This document shows, in pieces, positions 1-16,790 of a stretch of 64,000 nt of DNA. The position numbers were made by a program, and so were the translations under genes. Source of the stretch: Mycobacterium sp. (GTDB taxonomy: Bacteria; Actinomycetota; Actinomycetes; Mycobacteriales; Mycobacteriaceae). The notes beneath the pieces were generated by a model. It searched no databases and had not been told where the DNA came from. It saw nothing but the letters and a program-made list of their open reading frames with translations. Where the stretch lies: the NCBI GenBank assembly GCA_003987775.1, contig RXJD01000034.1:124001-188000 (forward strand), given 5' to 3'. Numbering within the stretch: position 1 is the stretch's first letter; each line of letters starts with the position of its first letter.

Positions 1-1167
1 AGCGTGCTGGAGCACGCCGGCCGCACGCTGGCGCTGGTGGAGGGCGGCGTCGCCAATTACGAGCTCACCGAGGAACTCGACACGATCGGGACGTGCGACT
101 TCGACGGGACGCTGTACGGCGGCTACACCGCCCACCCGCACCGCGACCCGCGCACCGGCGAATTGCACGCCGTCTCCTACTCGTTCGCCCGCGGGCGAAC
201 GGTGCAGTACTCGGTGATCGACACCCAGGGACGGGCCCGTCGCACGGTCGACATCCGCGTGAGCGGGTCGCCGATGATGCATGACTTCTCGCTTACCGAC
301 AAATATGTGGTCATTTACGACCTGCCGGTCACGTTCGACCCGGGGCAGGTGCTCCCGGTCAAGGTGCCCCGCTGGCTGAGCGTGCCGGCTCAGCTGGTGA
401 TGCAGTCGCTGGTAGGCCGCCTGCGGATACCGGGCCCGATCGCGGCGCGGCTGAACAGCAATCCCAAACCGACCGACCGGATGCCGTATGCGTGGAACAC
501 GTCGTATCCCGCGCGCATCGGGGTGATGCCGAGGGAGGGGTCCGACCGTGATGTGCGCTGGTTCGATATCGCGCCCTGCTACGTCTATCACCCGCTCAAC
601 GCCTACTCCGAAATCCGCAACGGCTCGGAATACCTGGTGCTCGACGTGGTCAGTTACGAGCGGATGTTCGACCACGACCGGCGCGGTCCCGGAGACACCC
701 AACCGATGCTGGAGCGCTGGACCATCAACCTGGCCACCGGATCGGTGTCCACCGAACGTCGCGACGACCGGCCACAGGAGTTCCCCCGGATCAACGAGAC
801 CCTGACGGGCGCCCGGCACCGGTTCGGCTACGCCGTCGGGGTCGACGACGGCTATCTCGCCGAGCAGCAGGGCATGCCGATGGTGACCGCGCTGTACAAG
901 CACGACTACGCGACCGGCTCGAGTGAGGTCGCGTCGCTGGACCCCGAACTTGTGATCGGCGAGATGTCATTTGTGCCCAACCCGTCTGACGGCACCGGCG
1001 GCCAAGCGGAAGACGACGGGGTCCTGATGGGGTATGGCTACCACCGCGGCAGCGACGAGGGTCAGTTGCTGCTGCTGGACGCCCAAACGCTGGAGTCGGT
1101 CGCCACCGTGCACCTGCCCCAGCGGGTCCCGATGGGGTTCCACGGCAACTGGGCGCCGGCGGGCTGA
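1..1167 (+). CDS. carotenoid cleavage oxygenase family protein, C-terminal part (5' end outside window)
   Basis: This is the C-terminal ~388 residues of a retinal pigment epithelium/lignostilbene dioxygenase-type non-haem iron oxygenase, which cleaves double bonds in carotenoids, apocarotenoids or stilbenes. The family is usually ~480-500 residues, so roughly 100 N-terminal residues lie upstream; the GTG at position 4 is internal. The four histidines expected to bind Fe(II) are visible, counting from that GTG: H44 (TAHPHRD), H93 (MMHDF), H196 (YHPLNAY) and H380 (GFHGNW). It precedes mkl, as Rv0654 precedes Rv0655 in M. tuberculosis. The family is certain; the substrate is not. Confidence 0.88.
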   Translation, partial: SVLEHAGRTLALVEGGVANYELTEELDTIGTCDFDGTLYGGYTAHPHRDPRTGELHAVSYSFARGRTVQYSVIDTQGRARRTVDIRVSGSPMMHDFSLTDKYVVIYDLPVTFDPGQVLPVKVPRWLSVPAQLVMQSLVGRLRIPGPIAARLNSNPKPTDRMPYAWNTSYPARIGVMPREGSDRDVRWFDIAPCYVYHPLNAYSEIRNGSEYLVLDVVSYERMFDHDRRGPGDTQPMLERWTINLATGSVSTERRDDRPQEFPRINETLTGARHRFGYAVGVDDGYLAEQQGMPMVTALYKHDYATGSSEVASLDPELVIGEMSFVPNPSDGTGGQAEDDGVLMGYGYHRGSDEGQLLLLDAQTLESVATVHLPQRVPMGFHGNWAPAG

Positions 1168-1297
1168 CGCGGCTGATCCTGAGCTGCCGCAGATTGTTAT
1201 CTTTGCAACCCTGCTACGGCGTACGGGGCGTGCGCTACAGTGACTCAAGCCACACGGGGCCTGGTGGCGAATTTGCGCGTTGACGGAAGGATTTCCC

Positions 1298-2302
1298 ATG
1301 GGCGTCAGCATCGAGGTCAACGGACTCACGAAGTCCTTCGGATCCTCGAGGATCTGGGAAGACGTCACGCTCGAGATTCCCTCCGGGGAGGTCAGCGTTC
1401 TCCTGGGCCCGTCGGGTACCGGCAAGTCCGTCTTCCTGAAGTCACTGATCGGTCTGCTGCGCCCGGAGCGCGGCTCGATCATCATCGACGGCACCGACAT
1501 CATCGAGTGCTCGGCGAAAGAGCTGTACGAGATCCGCACCCTGTTCGGCGTGCTGTTCCAGGACGGTGCGCTGTTCGGTTCGATGAACCTGTACGACAAC
1601 ACCGCCTTCCCCTTGCGTGAGCACACCAAGAAGAAGGAAAAGGAGATCCGCGACATCGTCATGGAGAAACTGACGATGGTGGGTCTCGGCGGCGACGAGA
1701 AGAAGTTCCCCGGTGAGATCTCCGGTGGTATGCGCAAGCGTGCCGGCCTGGCCCGGGCCCTGGTGCTGGACCCGCAGATCATCCTCTGCGACGAGCCGGA
1801 CTCCGGTCTGGACCCGGTTCGTACCGCCTACCTGAGCCAGCTGATCATGGACATCAACGCCCAGATCGACGCGACCATCCTCATCGTGACGCACAACATC
1901 AACATCGCCCGGACCGTTCCGGACAACATGGGCATGCTCTTCCGTAAGCACCTGGTCATGTTCGGGCCCCGCGAGGTGCTGCTGACCAGCGACGAACCGG
2001 TGGTGCGGCAGTTCCTCAACGGCCGCCGGATCGGGCCGATCGGTATGTCCGAGGAGAAGGACGAGGCCACCATGGCCGAAGAGCAGGCCGCGCTCGACGC
2101 CGGTCAGCACGCCGGCGGTGTGGAGGAGATCGAGGGCGTGCCGCCGCAGATCGTCGCGTCGCCCGGGATGCCGGAGCGTAAGGCGGTCGCCCGTCGTCAG
2201 GCCCGGGTGCGGGCGATGCTGCACACGCTCCCCAAGGACGCGCAGGCGGCCATCCTCGACGACCTCGAGGGCACGCACAAGTACCAGTCGCACGAATTCT
2301 GA
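1298..2302 (+). CDS. mkl: Mce-associated ABC transporter ATPase Mkl (MceG)
   Basis: Cytoplasmic ATPase thought to energise the Mce lipid and sterol importers. A complete ABC ATPase domain is present: Walker A GPSGTGKS at residues 37-44, signature SGGMRKR, Walker B IILCDEPDSGLD and the switch histidine in IVTHN. A C-terminal extension after ~residue 245 (EEKDEATMAEEQ onward) is typical of the MceG group. I chose the ATG at 1298 because GGAAGG lies 7 nt upstream; a TTG at 1280 is in frame and a longer product cannot be excluded. The sequence is nearly identical to Rv0655. No mce genes are in the window, as expected for this unlinked shared ATPase. Confidence 0.95.
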   Translation: MGVSIEVNGLTKSFGSSRIWEDVTLEIPSGEVSVLLGPSGTGKSVFLKSLIGLLRPERGSIIIDGTDIIECSAKELYEIRTLFGVLFQDGALFGSMNLYDNTAFPLREHTKKKEKEIRDIVMEKLTMVGLGGDEKKFPGEISGGMRKRAGLARALVLDPQIILCDEPDSGLDPVRTAYLSQLIMDINAQIDATILIVTHNINIARTVPDNMGMLFRKHLVMFGPREVLLTSDEPVVRQFLNGRRIGPIGMSEEKDEATMAEEQAALDAGQHAGGVEEIEGVPPQIVASPGMPERKAVARRQARVRAMLHTLPKDAQAAILDDLEGTHKYQSHEF

Positions 2303-6364
<4,062 letters not shown>

Positions 6365-6393
6365 TCTTCTTGAATCAGATTTTCAGTCACTAA

Positions 6394-10368
<3,975 letters not shown>

Positions 10369-10381
10369 CTAGCGCGACCAG

Positions 10382-10424
10382 ACGCAAAGGCCCCCATTTC
10401 CGATGGAAGTGGGGGCTTTTGCGT
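10382..10424 (+). terminator. intrinsic terminator after rpoC
   Basis: A long inverted repeat: ACGCAAAGGCCCCCA pairs with TGGGGGCTTTTGCGT around a short apical region, with a T run in the 3' arm. It lies between rpoC and the convergent ceramidase gene and could work in both directions. The preceding 17 nt GCGCGACCAGACGCAAA (10372-10388) recur exactly at the tuf terminator. Confidence 0.85.
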
Positions 10425-10462
10425 TCCCCCGCAAGCGGGTGGTGCCCCAGCTCGGGCCGAAC

Positions 10463-12424
10463 TCAGCGCACGGTGAACTCGTGCGTGGTGGCCTGGAACG
10501 GTTCGAGCCTGCCGTGGGTGTCGCGGGCCATCCCGTGATGCACGATGCGGTAGTGCCCGGGCGCCGCATCCTCCGGGATGTTCCACCGGATGCGGACATG
10601 TGAGCCGCTGCGCCCTTCGCGTTGCCACTGGAAGGTGGTCGACCAGTCGCCGTCGTCGGCCACCCGCACCCACTCGTTGCCGGCGAGGTGGACCACTTCG
10701 AGGAAGGTGCGGTTGCGGTGGACGTCGTTGTTGGGAAACGCGCTGACGAACGCCGCCTCCGCGGAGTCGCCCGGACGGTAGGTCGCGTTCGGTTCGTCGA
10801 GGAGCGCACCGAAGGAGCCGGTGTCCGCGGGAGCGGCGCGCAGCCAGCTTCGGGGTTTATGGGACTTCGGCCGTGCCGTGGGTGGCATCGGACGGCCGTC
10901 GCGCATGGCTTCGGCCAGTCCGGCGACGGTCTGCATGAACGCCGGCAACTCCCACCGGCCGAACAGGGTGCTGCCGCCCTCGTACCGCTGTTCCAGGTAC
11001 TCCTCGGGGGTGGTCACGTAATGGATATAGGCGTTGCAGTACCCCACGCAGAGCACGTCATCGAGGTCGGCGCCGACGATCGACGCCACCGTCCGGCGCA
11101 GCCGTAAACCGGAGACGATCGTGGGTTCGCCGGGGATGCCGATCAGATACAGTCGCCCGATCCGCAGCAGCTGGACGGGAACGACCTCCTGGATGAAGGG
11201 CTGCAGCCTGTTCAGCAGGTGGGCCGGTATCACCATGCCTTTGGGCTGCTGGGCCGCCCGCACCTTCCCGGCTAGCCGGTAGATGCCGCGGGAGACATTG
11301 TCCCAGAACGGGTTTCGCCCCTGGCCTTGCTGAAATCCCGGAAAGCCCTCGCCCTCGTCGGTCCCGGCGAACATCGCGGCGGCGATCGTCGGCCGCCCGG
11401 TGCGGCGCTGTTGACCGTCGGGGGTGTACTGCCCGCCCACCTCGACGTCGCTGAGGTTGAGGTAGGTGACTCTGCAGTCGACGCTCGTGCCGATCGGGGT
11501 CCCCGTGCCGAGCTGCCCGAACGCATCCTCGAATTGGGACAGACCGATCCGGCGAGTGTTCTCGAGTTCCTCGTCTTCTCTGGACGGCCCGTAATCGATC
11601 GGCCCGTCCACGTGCGGACTAATGTCGCCCGGGTTGGTCTGCGCGAACGCGGCGATGAAGTCGGGCTGGCCGGCGAGGTAGTCCGCGCCGCAGCGGGTGC
11701 GCTCCCAGTGATAGGAGGCGAAGCCCTTGTTGTCTCCGGAGATGAGGAGGTTGCGGTTGGTCATGCTGGTGCCGTGCGTGGCGAAGAAATGGATTGTCCC
11801 GACGGTCTTTTCGCCGCGATCGATCTGCAGCAGCGTGGTGTGCGGGTCGATGCGGCCGGGGAAGAACTCTCGGTCGGAGGCCGGGTTGCGGTCGAAGGCG
11901 GCGGGGGAGCGGTTGACACTCGCCCCGTGCAATTTGCCGTGCGACAGTGCCACCTGTGCCGGGGCCAGATCGTCGTGGGCGTACTTCACCGATTCGACGA
12001 TTCCGTCTACGATCGCCGCGAAGGTCGCCGGCCGGAACCCGCTGGTCGACAGGTTGTACAGCAGATGTCCGCAGTAGCCGCCGGGACCGGAGTGGGTGTG
12101 CGTCGTGGTGATCAGCGTGTTCTGCGCGTTATAGGTGTCGCCGTAGGACGTCGCCAACCGCCGCAGCACCTCGTCGGTGACGTTCTGCATCGGCAGCGGC
12201 AATTCGGCTATCACCAGCAGAACCCGGGCGCCGCCGGGTTCGGCGAAGACGAATGCACGTGACCGCAGCCGAAGATGGATTCCCGCGGTGCGCTGACCGG
12301 TCTTGCCGTAGCCGAGCATGCCGCATTCGGCGGCCTCGCCGGTGATATCTGAGATGCCCCTCCCCACCGAGAGCCCCACCGAAAGTCCCGCCACAAGCGT
12401 TGCCTCGTCCGTCACGCTCAACAC
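10463..12424 (-). CDS. neutral/alkaline ceramidase
   Basis: A 653-residue neutral ceramidase-family amidohydrolase, which hydrolyses the N-acyl bond of ceramide to sphingoid base and fatty acid; close to Rv0669c. Visible motifs are the zinc-site THTHSGPGGY, FFATHGTSMTN, the catalytic-serine element PGDISPH (family GDxSPN-like), and a C-terminal Ig-like part after ~residue 520. The GTG at 12424 is the first start; an internal GTG near VGRGISDITG would match the shorter M. tuberculosis N-terminus. No clear signal peptide is seen, so secretion is uncertain. It is divergent from nfo, 44 bp away. Confidence 0.9.
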   Translation of the reverse strand: MLSVTDEATLVAGLSVGLSVGRGISDITGEAAECGMLGYGKTGQRTAGIHLRLRSRAFVFAEPGGARVLLVIAELPLPMQNVTDEVLRRLATSYGDTYNAQNTLITTTHTHSGPGGYCGHLLYNLSTSGFRPATFAAIVDGIVESVKYAHDDLAPAQVALSHGKLHGASVNRSPAAFDRNPASDREFFPGRIDPHTTLLQIDRGEKTVGTIHFFATHGTSMTNRNLLISGDNKGFASYHWERTRCGADYLAGQPDFIAAFAQTNPGDISPHVDGPIDYGPSREDEELENTRRIGLSQFEDAFGQLGTGTPIGTSVDCRVTYLNLSDVEVGGQYTPDGQQRRTGRPTIAAAMFAGTDEGEGFPGFQQGQGRNPFWDNVSRGIYRLAGKVRAAQQPKGMVIPAHLLNRLQPFIQEVVPVQLLRIGRLYLIGIPGEPTIVSGLRLRRTVASIVGADLDDVLCVGYCNAYIHYVTTPEEYLEQRYEGGSTLFGRWELPAFMQTVAGLAEAMRDGRPMPPTARPKSHKPRSWLRAAPADTGSFGALLDEPNATYRPGDSAEAAFVSAFPNNDVHRNRTFLEVVHLAGNEWVRVADDGDWSTTFQWQREGRSGSHVRIRWNIPEDAAPGHYRIVHHGMARDTHGRLEPFQATTHEFTVR

Positions 12425-12468
12425 CTTATGCTGCGACTCCCGCGCGCCCGCCTCACTAGACTGGTCGA

Positions 12469-13224
12469 GTGCTCATCGGTTCACATGTCCACCAAGATGA
12501 CCCCCTCGCCGCCGCTCAGGCAGACGGCGCCGACGTGGTGCAGTTCTTCCTCGGCAATCCACAGAGCTGGAAGAAGCCGAAGCCGCGCGAGGACGCCGAT
12601 ACGCTGAAATCGTCCAGCGTGCCGCTGTATGTGCACGCCCCGTACCTGATCAATGTCGCGTCGGCCAACAACCGGATCCGGATTCCGTCACGCAAGATCC
12701 TGCAGGACACGTGCGACGCCGCGGCGGCGATCAACGCCACAGCGGTGATCGTGCACGGCGGTCACGCCGACGACAACGACATGGAGGCCGGCTTCGAACG
12801 CTGGGCCAAGGCGCTGGACTATCTGGAAACCGACATGCAGGTCTATCTGGAGAACACCGCGGGCGGCGACCACGCGATGGCCCGCTACTTCGACACCATC
12901 GGCCGGCTGTGGGATCGCATCGGCGACAAGGGAATCGGTTTCTGCCTGGATACCTGCCACGCCTGGGCGGCCGGTGAGGCGCTCATCGACGCCGTCGACC
13001 GCATCAAGGCGCTGACCGGCCGCATCGACCTGGTGCACTGCAACGACTCCCGGGATGCCGCCGGCTCCGGGGCCGACCGGCACGCCAACTTCGGCACCGG
13101 CCAGATCGACCCCGAGTTGCTGGTGGCCGTCGTCAAGGCCGCGGACGCCCCGGTCATCTGCGAGACGGCCGAAGAGGGCCGCAAGGACGACATTGCGTTT
13201 TTGCGCGACAACATCGTCGCCTGA
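12469..13224 (+). CDS. nfo: deoxyribonuclease IV (AP endonuclease family 2)
   Basis: Zinc-dependent apurinic/apyrimidinic endonuclease of base-excision repair (Nfo/End, as Rv0670), 251 residues. The TIM-barrel metal ligands are visible: GSHV at the N-terminus (H6), VHGGH, the glutamate of [39 protein letters not shown] and a final ICETAEEGR. The GTG start at 12469 puts the conserved LIGSHV strand at the very N-terminus. It is divergent from the ceramidase and convergent with the following TetR gene. Confidence 0.95.
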   Translation: MLIGSHVHQDDPLAAAQADGADVVQFFLGNPQSWKKPKPREDADTLKSSSVPLYVHAPYLINVASANNRIRIPSRKILQDTCDAAAAINATAVIVHGGHADDNDMEAGFERWAKALDYLETDMQVYLENTAGGDHAMARYFDTIGRLWDRIGDKGIGFCLDTCHAWAAGEALIDAVDRIKALTGRIDLVHCNDSRDAAGSGADRHANFGTGQIDPELLVAVVKAADAPVICETAEEGRKDDIAFLRDNIVA

Positions 13225-13238
13225 GGGCTTGCGGCCGG

Positions 13239-13904
13239 CTAGTTCGTGACGCGCCGGCCGGGCGGCTCGACGGCCTCCATCCACCCGAGATCCATTGGTC
13301 GGCTGCACAACTCGCGCGCCTCGTCCGCCGGGAGCCCGAACATCCGCAGCAGGTCCTCCGTGACCTGGTCGGCGGTCTGGGCGGCGTCGCGCTCCGGTTC
13401 TGCCTGCACCAGTTGCCCCAGACCCAGCAACGCCCCGGCGGCAATCGCCATGGCGAGTCTGGGGTCGGCCACCTGAAATCTTCCGGACTCGGTCGCCGCG
13501 GCGATGTCGCGCCTGGCACGCGGCGCCAGCCCCCGGTCCGCGGTGATCAGTTCCAGCCCGTGATTGAGAACCATACGGCTCTCCGGACGGCGGAACATGC
13601 GCCCGGTGATCCGGAAACTGACAGCGAATACTTCCGCGGGATCGTCGATCGACGCCGTCAGCGCATCGAGCAGTGCGCCGTGCGCGTCGAGGGCGGCGTC
13701 GATGGCGGCGTCGAACAACTGCTCTTTGCTCTCGAAGTGGTTGTAGAACGAACCCACCCCGACGTCGGCGGCCTGACAGATGTCCTGGATCGGCACCTGC
13801 AGAGTGCCGTCGGCGATGAAGCCCTGCGCGGCGGAGATGAGCGCCGCGCGGGTGCGCTGCTTGCGCCGTTCAATGCGATTGGGCGGCGTGCCAGCGGGCT
13901 CCAA
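13239..13904 (-). CDS. TetR-family regulator
   Basis: A 221-residue TetR-type repressor: N-terminal helix-turn-helix at about residues 15-65 (recognition helix VGVGSFYNHFESKEQL) and an all-helical ligand-binding C-terminal domain. The first start is a TTG at 13904. It is divergently transcribed from the 19-codon leader ORF and alpha/beta hydrolase gene; two near-identical 14-bp dyads lie between them, so autoregulation and control of the hydrolase are the natural inference. In M. tuberculosis lpqP lies at this point between nfo and fadE8. Confidence 0.9.
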   Translation of the reverse strand: MEPAGTPPNRIERRKQRTRAALISAAQGFIADGTLQVPIQDICQAADVGVGSFYNHFESKEQLFDAAIDAALDAHGALLDALTASIDDPAEVFAVSFRITGRMFRRPESRMVLNHGLELITADRGLAPRARRDIAAATESGRFQVADPRLAMAIAAGALLGLGQLVQAEPERDAAQTADQVTEDLLRMFGLPADEARELCSRPMDLGWMEAVEPPGRRVTN

Positions 13905-13955
13905 CGCGTTGTGCTCCAGTCCTGAGAGGGTTTCGGTCGAATCTTACCTCGAATC

Positions 13956-13969
13956 TGAAGATTTATTCA
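13956..13969. promoter_or_regulatory. operator-like dyad, copy 1
   Basis: TGAAGATTTATTCA differs at only two positions from the perfect palindrome 45 bp downstream (14001-14014). It lies between the divergent TetR and hydrolase genes, next to a TAAGAT element on the minus strand (13946-13941) that could be the -10 of the TetR gene. Confidence 0.6.
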
Positions 13970-13977
13970 GTTATCAC

Positions 13978-14007
13978 TTGACTGACAAATCCCTCGTAAG
14001 TGAAGAT
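13978..14007 (+). promoter_or_regulatory. candidate promoter of the hydrolase transcript
   Basis: TTGACT (13978-13983), an 18-nt spacer and GAAGAT (14002-14007). The -10 is embedded in the second operator-like palindrome, which would explain repression by the neighbouring TetR protein. Confidence 0.4.
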
Positions 14008-14014
14008 ATCTTCA
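14001..14014. promoter_or_regulatory. operator-like palindrome, copy 2
   Basis: TGAAGATATCTTCA is a perfect 14-bp palindrome immediately upstream of a consensus Shine-Dalgarno. With copy 1 at 13956-13969 it forms a pair with 45-bp centre spacing, the arrangement expected for the divergent TetR regulator. Confidence 0.65.
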
Positions 14015-14031
14015 ATAAAGGAGGCGCAACG

Positions 14032-14091
14032 ATGATGTTCGACGACGCGCAACGACCTGTTTCCAGGCAAACCCCATCCGCGGCATCATGA
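14032..14091 (+). CDS. 19-residue leader ORF coupled to the hydrolase gene
   Basis: AAAGGAGG (14017-14024) stands 7 nt before ATGATG and opens a 19-codon ORF (starts MMFDDAQRP, ends TPSAAS). Its TGA overlaps the ATG of the hydrolase at 14088 as ATGA. The hydrolase has no Shine-Dalgarno of its own, so its translation probably depends on ribosomes finishing this peptide. Function as a peptide is unknown. Confidence 0.5.
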   Translation: MMFDDAQRPVSRQTPSAAS

Positions 14092-15101
14092 CGGCGATCG
14101 CGGATCTGGCGTATACCGAACCGCCGCAACGGGTTACGCACATCCAAGACGGACTGACCGCCGCGGTGCTCGCTGCCGAGCAACTCGTCACGGAGCTTGG
14201 CGAGATGCCACCTGCCCGGTGCAATGACGACGGTGAGACGGAACGGCTCGGCGAGGTGACTGTCGTACACAGGTTCGTCGACGCGCCGGGTGACAGCGAA
14301 ACGGTGCGATGGCACGTCGTGGAAGCCGGTGCGCCGTCCGCGCATACCGTGGTGTTCCTGCACGGTCTGCCCGACTCGTGGTGGCAATGGCACTACGCGC
14401 TGGAAGGCCTCAGCACGCGCTACCACTGTCTGGCCATCGACCTCAAAGGCTATGGGCAGTCGGACAAACGCAGCGGTGACTACCGGCAGGCCGGCGTCGC
14501 CGAGCAGCTCGGCGCCCTGCTCGACACCCTGCGCGTCGGCGAATTCACCCTCGTCACGCATGACCGGGGTACTCCGGTCGGCGACCATCTCGTCGCGGCG
14601 ATGGGCGATCGAGTACGCGGATATGCCCGTGGGCAGCAACACTTCTGGCATCTGCATCCGAGTCTGCACCCGCAGCAGTCGATGATGCAGTCGCCCGATG
14701 CGCCGGCAATGCTCGGCGAGGCCCGCCGCTTCGCCGCAACCGCCTATGACTGGCTCACCGAACGGCCGGTCGCCCGGGAGGACCTGCTGCGCACCTTCGC
14801 AGAATTCAGCCACCCCGGCATTGCGATCGCGGTGCCCCGTTACTTCCACTCGTCGTCTTTTCGCCAGGAATGGGTGGACCGGCGCACCCGGCTGATTCGG
14901 TCCTGGACCACTCCGGTGCTGCTGCTCCAGGGCGCCCACGACCCGCTGCAGCCGCGCGAATTCTACGAAGACCCAGCCATTTTGGCCATGCTGCCACCCG
15001 GCAGCGGCCTGCATCTGTTCGACACCGGGCACTTCTGGCCCTTCGAGGCCCCGCGCGAAACGGTGGAGGTGGTGGGCGCGTTCTGCGACCGGGTCGCCTA
15101 G
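14088..15101 (+). CDS. alpha/beta hydrolase (epoxide hydrolase/haloalkane dehalogenase-like)
   Basis: A 337-residue alpha/beta-hydrolase with a ~55-residue N-terminal extension. The oxyanion region is FLHGLPDSWWQW. The nucleophile elbow is THDRGTP, with Asp at the nucleophile position as in epoxide hydrolases and haloalkane dehalogenases. GAHDPL and DTGHFWPFEAP supply the acid and the histidine. The start at 14088 overlaps the stop of the 19-codon leader ORF, suggesting coupled translation. The substrate cannot be deduced, but TetR control suggests induction by an exogenous small molecule. Confidence 0.85.
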   Translation: MTAIADLAYTEPPQRVTHIQDGLTAAVLAAEQLVTELGEMPPARCNDDGETERLGEVTVVHRFVDAPGDSETVRWHVVEAGAPSAHTVVFLHGLPDSWWQWHYALEGLSTRYHCLAIDLKGYGQSDKRSGDYRQAGVAEQLGALLDTLRVGEFTLVTHDRGTPVGDHLVAAMGDRVRGYARGQQHFWHLHPSLHPQQSMMQSPDAPAMLGEARRFAATAYDWLTERPVAREDLLRTFAEFSHPGIAIAVPRYFHSSSFRQEWVDRRTRLIRSWTTPVLLLQGAHDPLQPREFYEDPAILAMLPPGSGLHLFDTGHFWPFEAPRETVEVVGAFCDRVA

Positions 15102-15161
15102 CCGGGACGACACGGCGTTACACGTCTTGTGCGGTTGTCGGAGAAATGTAACATTGGTGCC

Positions 15162-16790
15162 ATGCCAGACACGCACGTCGTCACCAACCAGGTTCCGCCA
15201 CTCGAGAATCACAACCCGGCGTCCTCTCCCGTCCTCATCGAGGCGCTGATCCGGGAGGGCGGCCAGTGGGGTCTGGACGAGGTCAACGAGCTGGGGGCCA
15301 TCTCCGGTAGCCGCGAGGCGCAGCGCTGGGGTGAGCTGGCCGACCGCAACCGACCCGTCCTGCACACCCACGACACGGTGGGGCACCGGGTCGATGAGGT
15401 GGAGTACGACCCCGCCTATCACGAACTGATGCGCACCGCGATCGCCCATGGACTGCATGCCGCCCCATGGGCGGACGAACGGCCCGGCGCCCACGTGGTG
15501 CGGGCCGCCAAGACGTCGGTCTGGACGGTGGAAGCGGGTCACATCTGCCCGATCTCGATGACGTACGCCGTGGTGCCCGCGCTGCGGTTCAACCCCGAAC
15601 TGGCGGCGGTGTACGAGCCGTTGCTGACCAGTCGCGAGTACGACCCGGAGCTGAAGCTCGCGGCCACCAAGGCCGGCATCACCGCGGGCATGTCGATGAC
15701 CGAGAAGCAGGGCGGTTCGGACGTGCGCGCCGGCACCACCCAGGCGTCGCCCAACGGGGACGGCACCTACAGTCTGCGGGGCCACAAGTGGTTCACCTCG
15801 GCGCCGATGTGCGACATCTTCCTGGTGCTGGCCCAGGCGCCGGGCGGCCTGTCCTGCTTCATGCTGCCGCGCATCCTGCCCGACGGGTCCCGCAACCGGA
15901 TGTTCCTGCAGCGGCTCAAGGACAAGCTCGGCAACCATGCCAACGCGTCCAGTGAGGTCGAGTACGACGACGCCACAGCGTGGCTGGTCGGCGAGGAGGG
16001 GCGCGGCGTCCCGACCATCATCGAAATGGTCAACCTCACCCGGCTGGACTGTACGTTGGGCAGCGCCACCAGCATGCGCACCGGGCTGACCCGCGCCACC
16101 TACCACGCGCAACACCGAAAGGTGTTCGGCGCCTATCTGATTGACCAGCCCTTGATGCGCAACGTGCTGGCCGACCTGGCGGTGGAGGCCGAGGCCGCCA
16201 CCATGGTGGCGATGCGCATGGCCGGCGCCACCGACAAGGCCGTCCGGGGTGACGAGCGGGAGGCGCTGTTACGCCGCATCGGACTGGCGGCCAGCAAGTA
16301 CTGGGTCTGCAAGCGCTCCACCCCCCACGCCGCGGAAGCGCTGGAATGCCTGGGCGGCAATGGCTACGTCGAGGATTCCGGCATGCCGCGGCTCTACCGG
16401 GAGGCCCCGCTGATGGGCATCTGGGAGGGCTCGGGCAACGTCAGCGCACTGGACACGTTGCGCGCCATGGCAACTCGGCCCGAGTCGGTCGAGGTGCTGT
16501 TCGACGAACTGGCCCAGACGGCGGGCCAGGACGCCAGGCAGGACGCCCACGTCGAACGGTTGCGCGAGCAGTTGGCCGACCTGGAGACCATTCAGTACCG
16601 GGCCCGCAAGGTGGCCGAGGACATCTGCCTGGCGCTGCAGGGATCGCTGCTGGTGCGCCATGGCCACCCGGCCGTCGCCGAAGCCTTCCTGGCCACCCGA
16701 CTGGGCGGCCAGTGGGGTGGCGCGTTCGGCACCATGCCGAGCGGCCTTGACCTGGCGCCGATCATCGAGCGTGCGCTGGTCAAGGGATGA
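15162..16790 (+). CDS. fadE8: acyl-CoA dehydrogenase FadE8 (AidB-like)
   Basis: A 542-residue flavin acyl-CoA dehydrogenase of the large AidB/isovaleryl-CoA dehydrogenase-like group; near-identical layout to Rv0672. The FAD/substrate segments MTEKQGGSDVRAGTT and KWFTSAPMCD, and the C-terminal WEGSGNV bearing the likely catalytic glutamate, are clear. The ATG at 15162 matches the FadE8 N-terminus (DTHVVTNQVPPLEN); the upstream TTG at 15129 adds residues not seen in homologues. It leads an operon in which echA4 overlaps its stop codon by 4 bp. Confidence 0.93.
   Translation: MPDTHVVTNQVPPLENHNPASSPVLIEALIREGGQWGLDEVNELGAISGSREAQRWGELADRNRPVLHTHDTVGHRVDEVEYDPAYHELMRTAIAHGLHAAPWADERPGAHVVRAAKTSVWTVEAGHICPISMTYAVVPALRFNPELAAVYEPLLTSREYDPELKLAATKAGITAGMSMTEKQGGSDVRAGTTQASPNGDGTYSLRGHKWFTSAPMCDIFLVLAQAPGGLSCFMLPRILPDGSRNRMFLQRLKDKLGNHANASSEVEYDDATAWLVGEEGRGVPTIIEMVNLTRLDCTLGSATSMRTGLTRATYHAQHRKVFGAYLIDQPLMRNVLADLAVEAEAATMVAMRMAGATDKAVRGDEREALLRRIGLAASKYWVCKRSTPHAAEALECLGGNGYVEDSGMPRLYREAPLMGIWEGSGNVSALDTLRAMATRPESVEVLFDELAQTAGQDARQDAHVERLREQLADLETIQYRARKVAEDICLALQGSLLVRHGHPAVAEAFLATRLGGQWGGAFGTMPSGLDLAPIIERALVKG

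Noticed and set aside
13974-16115. 713-codon minus-strand open frame across the hydrolase and fadE8
   Set aside because: Spans two confidently identified plus-strand genes and an operator region; no family motifs.
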